Part shown: positions 7,813 through 15,376 of the stretch, piece by piece
Numbering within the stretch: position 1 is the first letter of the stretch
Layout of the letters: each line of letters opens with the position of its first letter
Assembly (NCBI GenBank): GCA_964638635.1
Contig: CAZXAQ010000045.1
Coordinates: forward strand, 1-30,524
From: SZUA-430 sp964638635
GTDB taxonomy: Bacteria; Pseudomonadota; Alphaproteobacteria; Micropepsales; Micropepsaceae
Direction of reading: 5' to 3'
Length of the DNA stretch: 30,524 nucleotides
Translations under genes and position numbers: made by a program
The notes under the pieces: model-generated
What the model was told of the DNA's origin: nothing
The model's input: the letters and a program-made list of their open reading frames with translations, nothing else
Databases searched by the model: none

Positions 7813-8094
7813 CGCTCGAACGGTGGAGAGCCAGACAGAAGGAAAGAGCACCACGAAGAACACGAAGGTCCACAAAGCTGCACGAAGACGTTTGTGCAGC
7901 CTGAAGGATGATGCGAACACCAATTCCGATTGGCGCTTCGCGCCATAACCTTCCTTCGGCGCGGAGCGCCAATTGGATTTAGGAATCTCGAACCGACATC
8001 AAAACGACCCGAGCCTCTTGGTGCACCTTTGTGAACCTTCGTGCTCTTCGTGGTGCTCTTTCTTTCTGTCTTTCTGCTTAACGTCGCTCGAGCG
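7813..8094. repeat. Non-coding palindromic repeat element, about 280 bp
   Basis: The 340-base gap between genes is filled by nested inverted repeats. The outer arms, 7834-7883 and 8021-8070, are complementary over 50 bases with four mismatches and are built from short CACGAAG-type units. The arms may extend outward to CGCTCGA at 7813 and its complement at 8088-8094. An inner pair, 7929-7944 and 7958-7973, matches over 16 bases with one mismatch and extends with gaps to 7922/7980. The transcript of either strand would fold into a long cruciform. No transposase is present. Reading frames crossing it encode low-complexity peptides and are not taken as genes. It resembles dispersed CACGAAG repeats known from many environmental bacteria; this is from memory. 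Confidence 0.75.
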
Positions 8095-8126
8095 ACCGGT
8101 ACGCCCGCCCTGGTGCACGCACCGGG

Positions 8127-9008
8127 CTAACCCCGAAACGCCGCCACCGGCACGCCACGCACGCCAGGCCGGCACGCGAACACGCTACCCGCGAGCGGCG
8201 CCTTGGCGAGCGCCGGTGCATCGAGACCGATCGCCGCCGTGGTGATGTAGAGCGTATCCAATTTCGCACCGCCGAACGCACAGCTGGTCACCTGCGGCAC
8301 CGGCATTTTCATCACGCGCTCCACGCGGCCGTCCGGCGTGAACCGGGTGAGCCGCCAGCCGCCCCAATGCGCGAGCCAAACACACCCCTCCGCATCCACG
8401 CAAATGCCGTCCGGATAGCCGTCGCTCTGCGGCACACGAACGAACACACGCTCGTTCGTGGCGGCGCCGTCATCAACATCGTAGTCGTAAGCCCAAATGA
8501 CACCACGCAGCGTCTCGACGAAATACATCGTCCGCCCGTCGGGACTCCATCCAAGCCCATTCGACAGGTTCACATTGTCCTTCGCGCGGCGGATGGTCTT
8601 CAAATCGCTCATGCAATAGAGCCGCCCCGACGCCTCGACCTCGTTGTCGTCCATTGTGCCCGCCCACAAGCGGCCTTGCGGATCGCACTTTGCGTCGTTG
8701 AACCGGTTCCCCGGCCGATCGGCGTCCGGATGCATCACGCCCTCGAACCGCTCGAACGGCACGTCGGTGCGTTTGATGCCGCTCTTGGCAAGCACAACGA
8801 ACCCGCCGCGCGCGCGCGGGATCAACGCGCCGATACGCTCCGGCGCGGGCCAGCTTCGAACGCCGCCGGTCGCCGGATGAAGCGCGAAAATACCAAGGCC
8901 CTTGATGTCGATCCAAAAAAGCGTCTCTTCGGCGGCAACCCAAACCGGCCCCTCCCCCACCAACGCCTGCGCGCGTTGCACAAGCTCCACCGCGTTCTCG
9001 TTGTTCAA
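8127..9008 (-). CDS. SMP-30/gluconolactonase-family lactonase
   Basis: This is a six-bladed beta-propeller of about 293 residues that likely hydrolyses a sugar lactone (gluconolactone type) using one divalent metal. The metal ligands of the family are visible: Glu in GEGPVW, Asn in LSNGLGW and Asp in GYPDGICVD, plus NRFNDAKCDPQGRLWAGTM for substrate binding. No ATG opens the frame. The TTG at 9008 is preceded by GAGGTG at five bases and is preferred over the TTG at 9020. There is no signal peptide, so it is cytoplasmic. It stands alone, with the palindromic repeat downstream, and nothing nearby shows which sugar pathway it serves. Confidence 0.88.
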   Translation of the reverse strand: MNNENAVELVQRAQALVGEGPVWVAAEETLFWIDIKGLGIFALHPATGGVRSWPAPERIGALIPRARGGFVVLAKSGIKRTDVPFERFEGVMHPDADRPGNRFNDAKCDPQGRLWAGTMDDNEVEASGRLYCMSDLKTIRRAKDNVNLSNGLGWSPDGRTMYFVETLRGVIWAYDYDVDDGAATNERVFVRVPQSDGYPDGICVDAEGCVWLAHWGGWRLTRFTPDGRVERVMKMPVPQVTSCAFGGAKLDTLYITTAAIGLDAPALAKAPLAGSVFACRPGVRGVPVAAFRG

Positions 9009-9163
9009 GGGACACCTCAATCCACAGCCGCACTGCGAGCGTTACGCTTCTTGCGCCCTGCGCACAAGCGCAGGTGGCAGCACGCGCGACATTGCGAAAT
9101 CTTCACGCCACGCCGGACACGTCTTCGGATAGAGGCTGAAGGCAGCATCGGTGTGAGCGTTCG

Positions 9164-10063
9164 ATGGAATCGTTTTTTGCCGCGCTCGTGAGCACGAGCC
9201 TGATCGTCACCTGGTTCGGGGCGGCGCAAGTCACGCCGGAGCGCGTCGCCGCGCTCTTCCCGAGTTGCAGCTATGGCCCGCGCTACGAGGCCAGCGCCGC
9301 GAAGAACGCGGCCTCGATCGGGACGGCGGAGCTGGCGCCGTTCGGCCGCGCGGAAACCGGCTGGCGCGTCTACGCGCTGCAAGCCGGCGCCACCATCGGC
9401 ACCGCCTGCGCGCCCGACACCAACCGCTTCGCCGAAAAGCTCGCGAGGTGGCAATCGCACCACGGCGTGAAACCCACCGGCGCGATGGACGGCGCGACAC
9501 TCGCAGCCCTCAAGCAAACCTGGCAAAGCGCGCGCCCGTTCATCGCCGCCTTCGCCGACGGATGCCCCGCCGCAGCCGCGGACCGCGACCTCGCCGACGC
9601 CAAGCCGCGCGAAGGTTGGCTCGGCAAACAGACGGAACTCGACGCCGACGCGCTCGACGCGCTCCGCCGCATGATCGCGGCCGCGCGCACGGACGACCGC
9701 CGCATCGCGCGCGACAAACACATGCTGACCATCGTCTCGGCCTATCGCTCGCCGGAGTACGACGCCGCAAAATGCGCCGGCGGCAAATGCAACGGCATCG
9801 CCAAGGCGAAATGCTCCGCCCACCGGACCGGCACCGCGGTCGACCTCTACGTGGGCGCTGCGCCAGGCTTCTCGCCCGTGAGCTCGGACGACGCGAACCG
9901 CCTCTTCCAAACGCAAACGCCAACCTACCGCTGGCTCGTCGCCAACGCCGCCCGCTTTGGTTTCGTCAACTACGTGTTCGAGCCGTGGCATTGGGAATGG
10001 ACCGGCGACCCGAAACTGGTCGCCAAGTCCAACACCGCCGCCACGCAGGGCCGGGCACGGTAG
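9164..10063 (+). CDS. VanY-type D-alanyl-D-alanine carboxypeptidase (M15 family)
   Basis: This 299-residue exported zinc peptidase should cut D-Ala-D-Ala ends of peptidoglycan stem peptides. A hydrophobic N-terminus (1-22) acts as signal or anchor. About 86-118 is a peptidoglycan-binding-1-like repeat (FAEKLARWQSHHGVKPTGAM). About 150-280 is the catalytic domain: SAYRS at 192-196, the zinc motif SAHRTGTAVD with H220 and D227, and EPWHWEW with catalytic E273 and third zinc ligand H276. All key residues are present. Pairs of cysteines (35/82, 134, 204/209/217) suggest disulfides outside the cytoplasm. It is convergent with the lipoprotein gene. No vancomycin-resistance genes are nearby, so a wall-remodelling role is more likely. 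Confidence 0.9.
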   Translation: MESFFAALVSTSLIVTWFGAAQVTPERVAALFPSCSYGPRYEASAAKNAASIGTAELAPFGRAETGWRVYALQAGATIGTACAPDTNRFAEKLARWQSHHGVKPTGAMDGATLAALKQTWQSARPFIAAFADGCPAAAADRDLADAKPREGWLGKQTELDADALDALRRMIAAARTDDRRIARDKHMLTIVSAYRSPEYDAAKCAGGKCNGIAKAKCSAHRTGTAVDLYVGAAPGFSPVSSDDANRLFQTQTPTYRWLVANAARFGFVNYVFEPWHWEWTGDPKLVAKSNTAATQGRAR

Positions 10064-10109
10064 GTTCTTCTGCCGTTATGCAGCCGTCCGCCGATACAAT
10101 CGGGACGAA

Positions 10110-10565
10110 CTACTGCTTTTGGAGCGGCGCTCCGCTTGGCGTGCCAGGTGGTGGGGTAAGCGTCACTTGATTCAACGGGATCATCGGTACTTGGAATGCA
10201 TTCGGATAGTCATTCATCGCACCAGTGGCCGCATCAACACCAACCCCGATTATGCCGCCGAAAATCAAGTTCCCGACCGTCCATCCCTCGAAGTTTGAAG
10301 GGATGATGGCCGTCGCGTCTTGATAACCCTCTTTCGTGCAGCGGACCTGAATGTCTTCCTTGCTTCGTTCCACGGTGACTGACGCAGGCGTTGTGACTTG
10401 CCAACTGCCTTGAGACGAACTCAGCGTACAGTTTGCGCCGGTCACGGGGGGCGACGTAACGTTGATGGCCGCGGTCGAGCCCTTGATAATCGATGCGCAG
10501 GCAGACAATTGGGTTGCGCAAACGACGACAAACAAAACGGCAATACTTTTGGGACTAATCATCAC
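10110..10565 (-). CDS. Outer-membrane lipoprotein with PEGA-like domain, unknown function
   Basis: This is a 151-residue lipoprotein. The signal peptide ends in lipobox LSAC, so Cys23 would be acylated. The residue after it is Ala, which favours outer-membrane sorting. The mature N-terminus ASIIKGSTAAINVTSPPVTGANC resembles a known class of small lipoproteins that begin CASIIxGxxQ. The middle (TPASVTVERSKEDIQVRCTKEGYQ) looks like a PEGA-type surface-binding strand pair. A later Gly-rich segment (VGNLIFGGIIGVGVDAATGA) may be membrane-active. A GGAGGAGGG ribosome site precedes two adjacent ATGs, and either could be used. The 231 bases upstream (10566-10796) are less GC-rich than the genes and show no gene; they likely hold its promoter. 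Confidence 0.8.
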   Translation of the reverse strand: MMISPKSIAVLFVVVCATQLSACASIIKGSTAAINVTSPPVTGANCTLSSSQGSWQVTTPASVTVERSKEDIQVRCTKEGYQDATAIIPSNFEGWTVGNLIFGGIIGVGVDAATGAMNDYPNAFQVPMIPLNQVTLTPPPGTPSGAPLQKQ

Positions 10566-10796
10566 GCCCTCCTCCGATACAACTAAGCGGTACCAAAGGA
10601 AAAGTCGTAAGGAAAGGTTTTAGTTTTCCTCCCCGCAACCTATCCCAGGAATGATGCGAATGGCCCACACTTTGGGCTTACAGGGGTGGCCTGTAGGGCA
10701 AGCGGAATCACTTAGTCCAGTGAGTGCCACTCGAAGCGAGGCGGCCCCACAGTGCCGAGCCAAAACCAACGGAGTCCTTGAAAGCCTGTGAGTCTG

Positions 10797-11579
10797 TCAA
10801 AAGCGATACCCTGCGAACAGGCCAAGCGTGACCTGCGTTTCCGACCCTTGCGCGGCGACAATCGGGCTGTCGGCAGCGTCGCCCGCGAGGCGGCTCACGC
10901 TAACAATGCCGGTCAACGACCATGCGTCATCGAGCGGCAGAACGGCGGTCAAACCCACGCCGTAGTCCTTGATCCCGCCCTCGGCCACATAAGGCGCATA
11001 CCCCACGAATGAGGCTGCAGCTTGTGCGGGCGTGATCCCAAAATAGGTTTGTGCGTAATCGTCGTCCACCCACGAGATCTTCGGGCCGATCGAAATGACC
11101 GTACCCGCGACGCGTGTCTCGTAACGAAGACCAAGGGTCGCGATGAGGCCGGGATCATCGCCCGAAATACCTTGGCGCGCTTCTAGAGACAGTTTGATCG
11201 CTTCGATCTTGTATTCCGCAAAAGCACCGACTTCGAGTACGCCGTCAACGTCGCCCCAACCACGTAGCGCAACGTCGTCGCCTGCATCGCGATCGAAGCG
11301 GTACCCGGCAATCGCGCCCGCTTTGAACGCGCCGTCGTTGATGGCCGCGACCTTCAATCCCTCCGGAACCGAAAGCGTCACCCAATCCTGATACGCGATC
11401 TGGAAATATGGGAGCGCACGGAACCGATAATCGTCGGAGCCCTCGTAGTCGGGCGTGTACAAACCACCGCCGCCGACGGTGAAACTCCAATCCGCTTTGG
11501 GACCACCGCTCGGGCGCCCGTCGGCCAACGCGGCTGATACGAACCCAAACACCAAACCAACCACCAAAACTGCCCGCAC
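10797..11579 (-). CDS. MipA/OmpV-family outer-membrane protein
   Basis: This outer-membrane beta-barrel of about 260 residues belongs to the MipA/OmpV family, whose members scaffold murein enzymes or act as outer-membrane proteins. The first strand is WSFTVGGGGLYTPDYEGSDDYRFRALPYFQIAY, a clear family signature. Later strands alternate polar and hydrophobic residues, and the protein ends in LGLFAGYRF with the C-terminal Phe typical of barrels. A GTG at 11579 after GGGAG gives a standard signal peptide (RAVLVVGLVFGFVSAALA). The longer frame to ATG 11615 adds residues that do not look like a signal peptide start. It is divergent from the DUF2189 gene. The box at 11707 could reach it, but lies nearer the other gene. 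Confidence 0.85.
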   Translation of the reverse strand: MRAVLVVGLVFGFVSAALADGRPSGGPKADWSFTVGGGGLYTPDYEGSDDYRFRALPYFQIAYQDWVTLSVPEGLKVAAINDGAFKAGAIAGYRFDRDAGDDVALRGWGDVDGVLEVGAFAEYKIEAIKLSLEARQGISGDDPGLIATLGLRYETRVAGTVISIGPKISWVDDDYAQTYFGITPAQAAASFVGYAPYVAEGGIKDYGVGLTAVLPLDDAWSLTGIVSVSRLAGDAADSPIVAAQGSETQVTLGLFAGYRF

Positions 11580-11706
11580 GACGCCGGTCTCCCGAAGAAC
11601 CAAGGGCGGAAACATGGATGCCGCCGCTCAAAAGGAAATGGGCCCGGCCGCCTCAAATGCGCGGAAATCCGAGGAAATCAACACTGGCGACGGCTCAGCT
11701 ACCGCG

Positions 11707-11720
11707 TTGACCTAGGTCAA
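11707..11720 (+). promoter_or_regulatory. FNR/FixK-type box (TTGACCTAGGTCAA) before the DUF2189 gene
   Basis: A perfect palindrome TTGAC-CTAG-GTCAA. Its centre is 62 bases before the GTG at 11776. If the regulator sits at -41.5, transcription would start near 11755 and leave a 21-base leader with the GGGAGG ribosome site. Confidence 0.8.
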
Positions 11721-11775
11721 GGCTCGGCCATGCCCGCCCAGCCATCCTGAACAACACACACTGAGGGAGGCCGCA

Positions 11776-12567
11776 GTGGTTCACTCCGAGTCCATCCCGC
11801 GCTGGGCCGCCAAGAGCCCACTCATCATCCACGCGCCAGCCATGGACGACCCGTGGCGCTGGCTCAGCCGCGGCTGGCAAGATCTTTGGCGCAACCCGCT
11901 GCTCAGCCTCGGCTACGGCGCCGCGTTCGTCGTCGTCGGACTGCTGGTCACGGCGGGACTCTGGTCCGTGGGGCTCGAGTCGATGGCACCTGCGTTGGCG
12001 GCGGGCTTCACGCTGCTTGGTCCGGTGCTCGCGATCGGCCTCTACGAAATGAGCCGCCGCTATGAGACGGGCGAACCCGTGTCCTTGCGCGAAGTCGTGG
12101 CGACACGCCTGCCCTCCCCGCCACAGTTCGCCTTCCTCGCCTTCGCGCTGATGTTTCTGTTCCTGGTTTGGCTGCGGCTCGCCACGTTAAACTACGCGCT
12201 GTTCAGCTACGGCAACTACACGCCGATCGGCGACTTCCTCACCTTCGCGCTGACAACCGATCAGGGCCTGACGATGGTCGTCGTGGGCACGCTGATCGGC
12301 GGCGCGCTCGCGGCGATCACCTATGCGATCAGCGTCATTTCCGTGCCGTTGCTTCTGCGTCATGACGTCGACGTCCTGACGGCGATCTGGATCAGTTTCC
12401 AAACCGTCATCCACCATCCGGGGCCGATGCTGCTCTGGGCCTGGCTCATTGCTGTCCTGACCGCCATCGGGCTTGCCACGATGTTCATCGGCCTGATCGT
12501 CATCTTCCCGCTGATCGGGCACGCGACTTGGCACGCCTACCGCACGATCGTGGCCAGCGAACGCTAA
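11776..12567 (+). CDS. DUF2189-family integral membrane protein
   Basis: This 263-residue protein is predicted to have about six membrane helices and matches DUF2189 proteins as I know them: a short polar N-terminus with an aromatic WRWLSRGWQDLWRNP motif before the first helix, then GYGAAFVVVGLLV, and a later LLRHDVDVLTAIWISFQTV loop. The function is unknown; members occur in proteobacteria, often by respiratory oxidase genes. The GTG start has GAGGGAGG at five bases. It carries its own FNR/FixK-type box and is convergent with the cco operon. Its stop shares four bases (12564-12567) with the stop of ccoS on the other strand. A role in low-oxygen respiration is inferred from context only. Confidence 0.87.
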   Translation: MVHSESIPRWAAKSPLIIHAPAMDDPWRWLSRGWQDLWRNPLLSLGYGAAFVVVGLLVTAGLWSVGLESMAPALAAGFTLLGPVLAIGLYEMSRRYETGEPVSLREVVATRLPSPPQFAFLAFALMFLFLVWLRLATLNYALFSYGNYTPIGDFLTFALTTDQGLTMVVVGTLIGGALAAITYAISVISVPLLLRHDVDVLTAIWISFQTVIHHPGPMLLWAWLIAVLTAIGLATMFIGLIVIFPLIGHATWHAYRTIVASER

Positions 12568-12719
12568 CGCGGCCGGTCGTCTTCGTCGTCGATCAGCACG
12601 CGGTGCGCCGCACCGTCAAGGTCGTCGTACTGCCCGCTCTTCAGCGTCCAGAAGAACAACAGAACGCCAATTCCGCCGAGCACGATCGCGGCAATGGTGA
12701 GGATTAAGAACGCGTCCAT
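12564..12719 (-). CDS. ccoS: CcoS/FixS, cbb3 oxidase maturation protein
   Basis: This 51-residue protein was found by reading the gap. Its sequence runs MDAFLILTIAAIVLGG (one membrane helix), then FFWTLKSGQYDDLDGAAHRVL, the diagnostic CcoS motif, then an acidic tail ending DDRPR. CcoS is needed for insertion of heme and copper into the cbb3 oxidase. It is the last gene of the operon, starting three bases after the ccoI stop. Its stop overlaps the convergent DUF2189 stop, and no terminator hairpin is visible between the two, so transcripts from both sides would overlap. Confidence 0.95.
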   Translation of the reverse strand: MDAFLILTIAAIVLGGIGVLLFFWTLKSGQYDDLDGAAHRVLIDDEDDRPR

Positions 12720-12722
12720 TAC

Positions 12723-14903
12723 CTAGCTCCGCCCCGAGAGCCGAAGCGCGTTCAACATCACGATCAGCGACGACGCCGACATGGCAACCGCCGCGATCAG
12801 CGGCGTCACGAGGCCAGCCGCCGCCAGCGGCACGGCAACCGCATTGTAGGCCGCCGAAAACGCGAAGTTCTGGAACACGAGCCGGCGCGCCGCGCGCGCA
12901 ACATCGACAGCTTCCGCGATCGGCGAAAGCTCGTTGCCCTGCAACACCATATCGGCCGCGGCCTGGCTCGCCTGCGCCGCAGCGGCGGGCGAAATCGAGA
13001 CATGCGCCAGCGCAAGGGCCGCCGCATCGTTCAACCCATCCCCCACCATCAACGCCCTGTGACCGCCCGCCTTCAGCGCCTCAAGCCGCTCCGTCTTCTG
13101 CTTCGGATCGCTGAGTGCGCGCCAGTCCGTGATCCCAGCCGAGCGCGCGACAGCTTCAGCCGGCGCATTCCGGTCGCCCGATAGCATCTCGACGGCAAGC
13201 CCGCGCGCCCGCAACGCGGCGACCGTCGAAGCAGCATCGCCCTTCACAAGATCGTCGAACGCGAAACAGACCGCCGGCGCAGTTCCCTTCTTGAACCAGA
13301 GATGCGTCGTATCGCCCGCATCCGCCACGCCAACCCACGCCGCCCGCCCAAGCCGAACGCCAACGCCGTCGATCGTCGCTTCCAACCCCTCGCCGACCGT
13401 CTCGCGCACGCCCTCGGCCAAAGCCCCCGGACCCGCGGCCTGCGCCAGCGCCCGCGACAGCGGATGCTTGCTCGCGCGCGCCAATGACGCAGCAAGCTGA
13501 AGATCACCCGCCGCAACCGCCGCCGCATTTGCGAGCACCGGCCGCCCTTCCGTTAACGTCCCGGTCTTGTCGAACACGGCGGTGTCGGCTTCCGCCAGCC
13601 GCTCCAACGCATCGCCCGACTTCACGATCAGCCCCGCGCGGAACAAGCGACTGGTCGCCACGATCTGCACCGCCGGAACCGCCAAGCCCAGCGCACACGG
13701 ACAGGTGATGATCAGGAGCGCTATCGCGTTCGTCAGCGCCGCGTGCACGCCGATCCCGAACGCCCACCCGCCGACGAACACGGCGAGCGCCAGCCCATGC
13801 ACGACCGGCACATAGAGCGCCGCCGCACGATCCGCGAGACGCACATAGCGCCCGCGCGCCTGCTGTCCCGCTTCAAGCAACCGCGCCATTTCGGCGACAA
13901 GCGAGTCTTGCACCCGCGCCGTCGCGCGCACCGTCATCGGCTGCCCAAGCAACAGCGATCCCGCGCGCAACGTATCGCCTTGCGCCGCCACCACCGGCAG
14001 ACTCTCGCCCGTCACCAGCGACACATCCACCTCGCCGCGCCCGGACTCGATCACGGCGTCGACCGGCGCCCGGTCGCCGGCAGCCAGGAGCAATCGGTCG
14101 CCGGGCGCAACATCGCCCGCCGCTACAACAGTGCCGCGTCCGTCGGCATCGAGACGCGTCACCGTGACCGTCTGCATCGCCGCCAAGTCGAGCGCAGCCG
14201 AACGCGCCTTGCGCCGGAGCAAGTGGTCGAGATAGCGCCCAATCAGAAGCAGAAACGGCAGACTCACCGCTGCGTCGAAGTAGGTGTACTTTCCGCCCTG
14301 AAGAGCCTCCGCAATGCTAAGGGCGAGCGCCAGCAAAATGCCGACCGTAATCGGCACATCCATATTCGCCCGCATCTGCGCCAAACTCGCAAACGCGGAG
14401 CGAAAGAACGGCCGCCCCGCGTAAAGCGCGCCGGGAATGGCGATCAAGCCGGAGATCCAGTGAAACAGCGAGCGCGTCCCCTCGCCCATCTCCCCGTCGA
14501 GCCCGGCCCAAACGCAAATCGACAGGAACATCACGTTCGATGCTGCAAAACCCGCGACTGCAAGACAACGCAGCAGGAAACGCCCCTCCTCGTCGTCCTG
14601 GCGCAGCACCGCCGCCGGATCGTAGGGAAACGCCTCGAACCCAAGCTCGCCGACCCGCGCAACGATCGCCTCGGCGCTTGTGCGCAAACCCCGCCAGCGC
14701 ACCGAAAGTTTCGCCGTTGAGAGGTTAACGCGCGCTTCTTCGACGCCCGGCATCGCCGAAACGCCGCGTTCGATCTTCGCGATGCACCCCGCGCACCGCA
14801 TACCCTTGACCGCAAGCTCGAGCTTCGACACCCCTTGCCCATCGCGCCGCACGAACGGCGCGGGATCGATACGAACCGCCTGACTGAACGTTGCGGCCGT
14901 CAT
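12723..14903 (-). CDS. ccoI: CcoI/FixI, copper-translocating P1B-type ATPase for cbb3 assembly
   Basis: This 726-residue copper pump supplies or exports Cu for cbb3 oxidase biogenesis. An N-terminal heavy-metal domain has GMRCAGC (34-40, C37 and C40). Membrane helices lie at about 113-225 and 365-412. TGES is at about 298-301. The metal channel motif CPC is at 401-403, the phosphorylated DKTGT starts at D445, the HP motif is at 480-481, and GDGLNDA is at 621-627. All catalytic elements are intact. The length fits the FixI/CopA2 subgroup. It overlaps ccoH by four bases (ATGA), so translational coupling is likely. The neighbouring ccoG, ccoH and ccoS place it in the CcoI rather than the general CopA class. 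Confidence 0.96.
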   Translation of the reverse strand: MTAATFSQAVRIDPAPFVRRDGQGVSKLELAVKGMRCAGCIAKIERGVSAMPGVEEARVNLSTAKLSVRWRGLRTSAEAIVARVGELGFEAFPYDPAAVLRQDDEEGRFLLRCLAVAGFAASNVMFLSICVWAGLDGEMGEGTRSLFHWISGLIAIPGALYAGRPFFRSAFASLAQMRANMDVPITVGILLALALSIAEALQGGKYTYFDAAVSLPFLLLIGRYLDHLLRRKARSAALDLAAMQTVTVTRLDADGRGTVVAAGDVAPGDRLLLAAGDRAPVDAVIESGRGEVDVSLVTGESLPVVAAQGDTLRAGSLLLGQPMTVRATARVQDSLVAEMARLLEAGQQARGRYVRLADRAAALYVPVVHGLALAVFVGGWAFGIGVHAALTNAIALLIITCPCALGLAVPAVQIVATSRLFRAGLIVKSGDALERLAEADTAVFDKTGTLTEGRPVLANAAAVAAGDLQLAASLARASKHPLSRALAQAAGPGALAEGVRETVGEGLEATIDGVGVRLGRAAWVGVADAGDTTHLWFKKGTAPAVCFAFDDLVKGDAASTVAALRARGLAVEMLSGDRNAPAEAVARSAGITDWRALSDPKQKTERLEALKAGGHRALMVGDGLNDAAALALAHVSISPAAAAQASQAAADMVLQGNELSPIAEAVDVARAARRLVFQNFAFSAAYNAVAVPLAAAGLVTPLIAAVAMSASSLIVMLNALRLSGRS

Positions 14904-15376
14904 TTGAGGATTACCCGCCGCTCAGCCTCGAACGCGACGCCACCATCTTTCGCTTGTACGACAATGTCCCAAGCCCCGGGCGCCAGATCGGCCACAACGG
15001 TTCGGTAGTTTCCATCGCCGGACGGTGTGAGCGTGATCGTCCGATCGAGGCCTGCATCCGTCGGCCGGCGCAAGACCGCCTCGACCGTCAAGACGCTCTT
15101 CGCCGCGCCGTCGCGGTCCGCGACATGCGCAGAGATCGCGGCGCCGCCGTTCGCCCGCGCAGCATCGATCGTCACCGTCCAGCCGAGCGCCGCCTGCGCC
15201 GCGCGTGCATCCAGCGTGCGGTTGTATTCGAGTCCGCGCAGATAGGGCTTCGACACGTCTTCGCCGGAAAACGTGCCGATCGCATAGACCGTCAACGCGA
15301 CATTGACCGCAATCGTGATCCCGAAGAAGCCGAGCATCATGGCGAGCACGTGCCAGCCCTTGAGTTCGCCGCTCAT
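14900..15376 (-). CDS. ccoH: CcoH/FixH, cbb3 oxidase assembly protein
   Basis: This 158-residue protein has one N-terminal membrane helix (about 9-32; GWHVLAMMLGFFGITIAVNV), the conserved TFSG just after it, and a periplasmic beta-rich domain of about 120 residues. This is the FixH layout. CcoH helps assemble and stabilise the cbb3 complex. The start has GGAGG at close spacing. The gene overlaps ccoG and ccoI by four bases each, so the three accessory genes form a coupled unit. Confidence 0.94.
   Translation of the reverse strand: MSGELKGWHVLAMMLGFFGITIAVNVALTVYAIGTFSGEDVSKPYLRGLEYNRTLDARAAQAALGWTVTIDAARANGGAAISAHVADRDGAAKSVLTVEAVLRRPTDAGLDRTITLTPSGDGNYRTVVADLAPGAWDIVVQAKDGGVAFEAERRVILK

Noticed and set aside
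7606..7911. Small frames running into the palindromic repeat
   Set aside because: The peptides (for example ...HHEEHEGPQSC...) simply translate the CACGAAG repeat units and have no ribosome site.
9017..9991. Open minus-strand frame of 324 codons opposite the VanY-type gene
   Set aside because: The plus-strand protein shows the full M15 zinc motif set. The minus frame has no recognisable features.
10566..10796. Possible small RNA or tRNA in the less GC-rich intergenic DNA
   Set aside because: No cloverleaf, no strong hairpin with U-tract and no open frame with a ribosome site was found. It is most likely the promoter region of the lipoprotein gene.
13743..14720. Open plus-strand frame of 325 codons opposite ccoI
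   Set aside because: Its composition is typical of a reverse-frame shadow, and the ATPase on the minus strand is complete.
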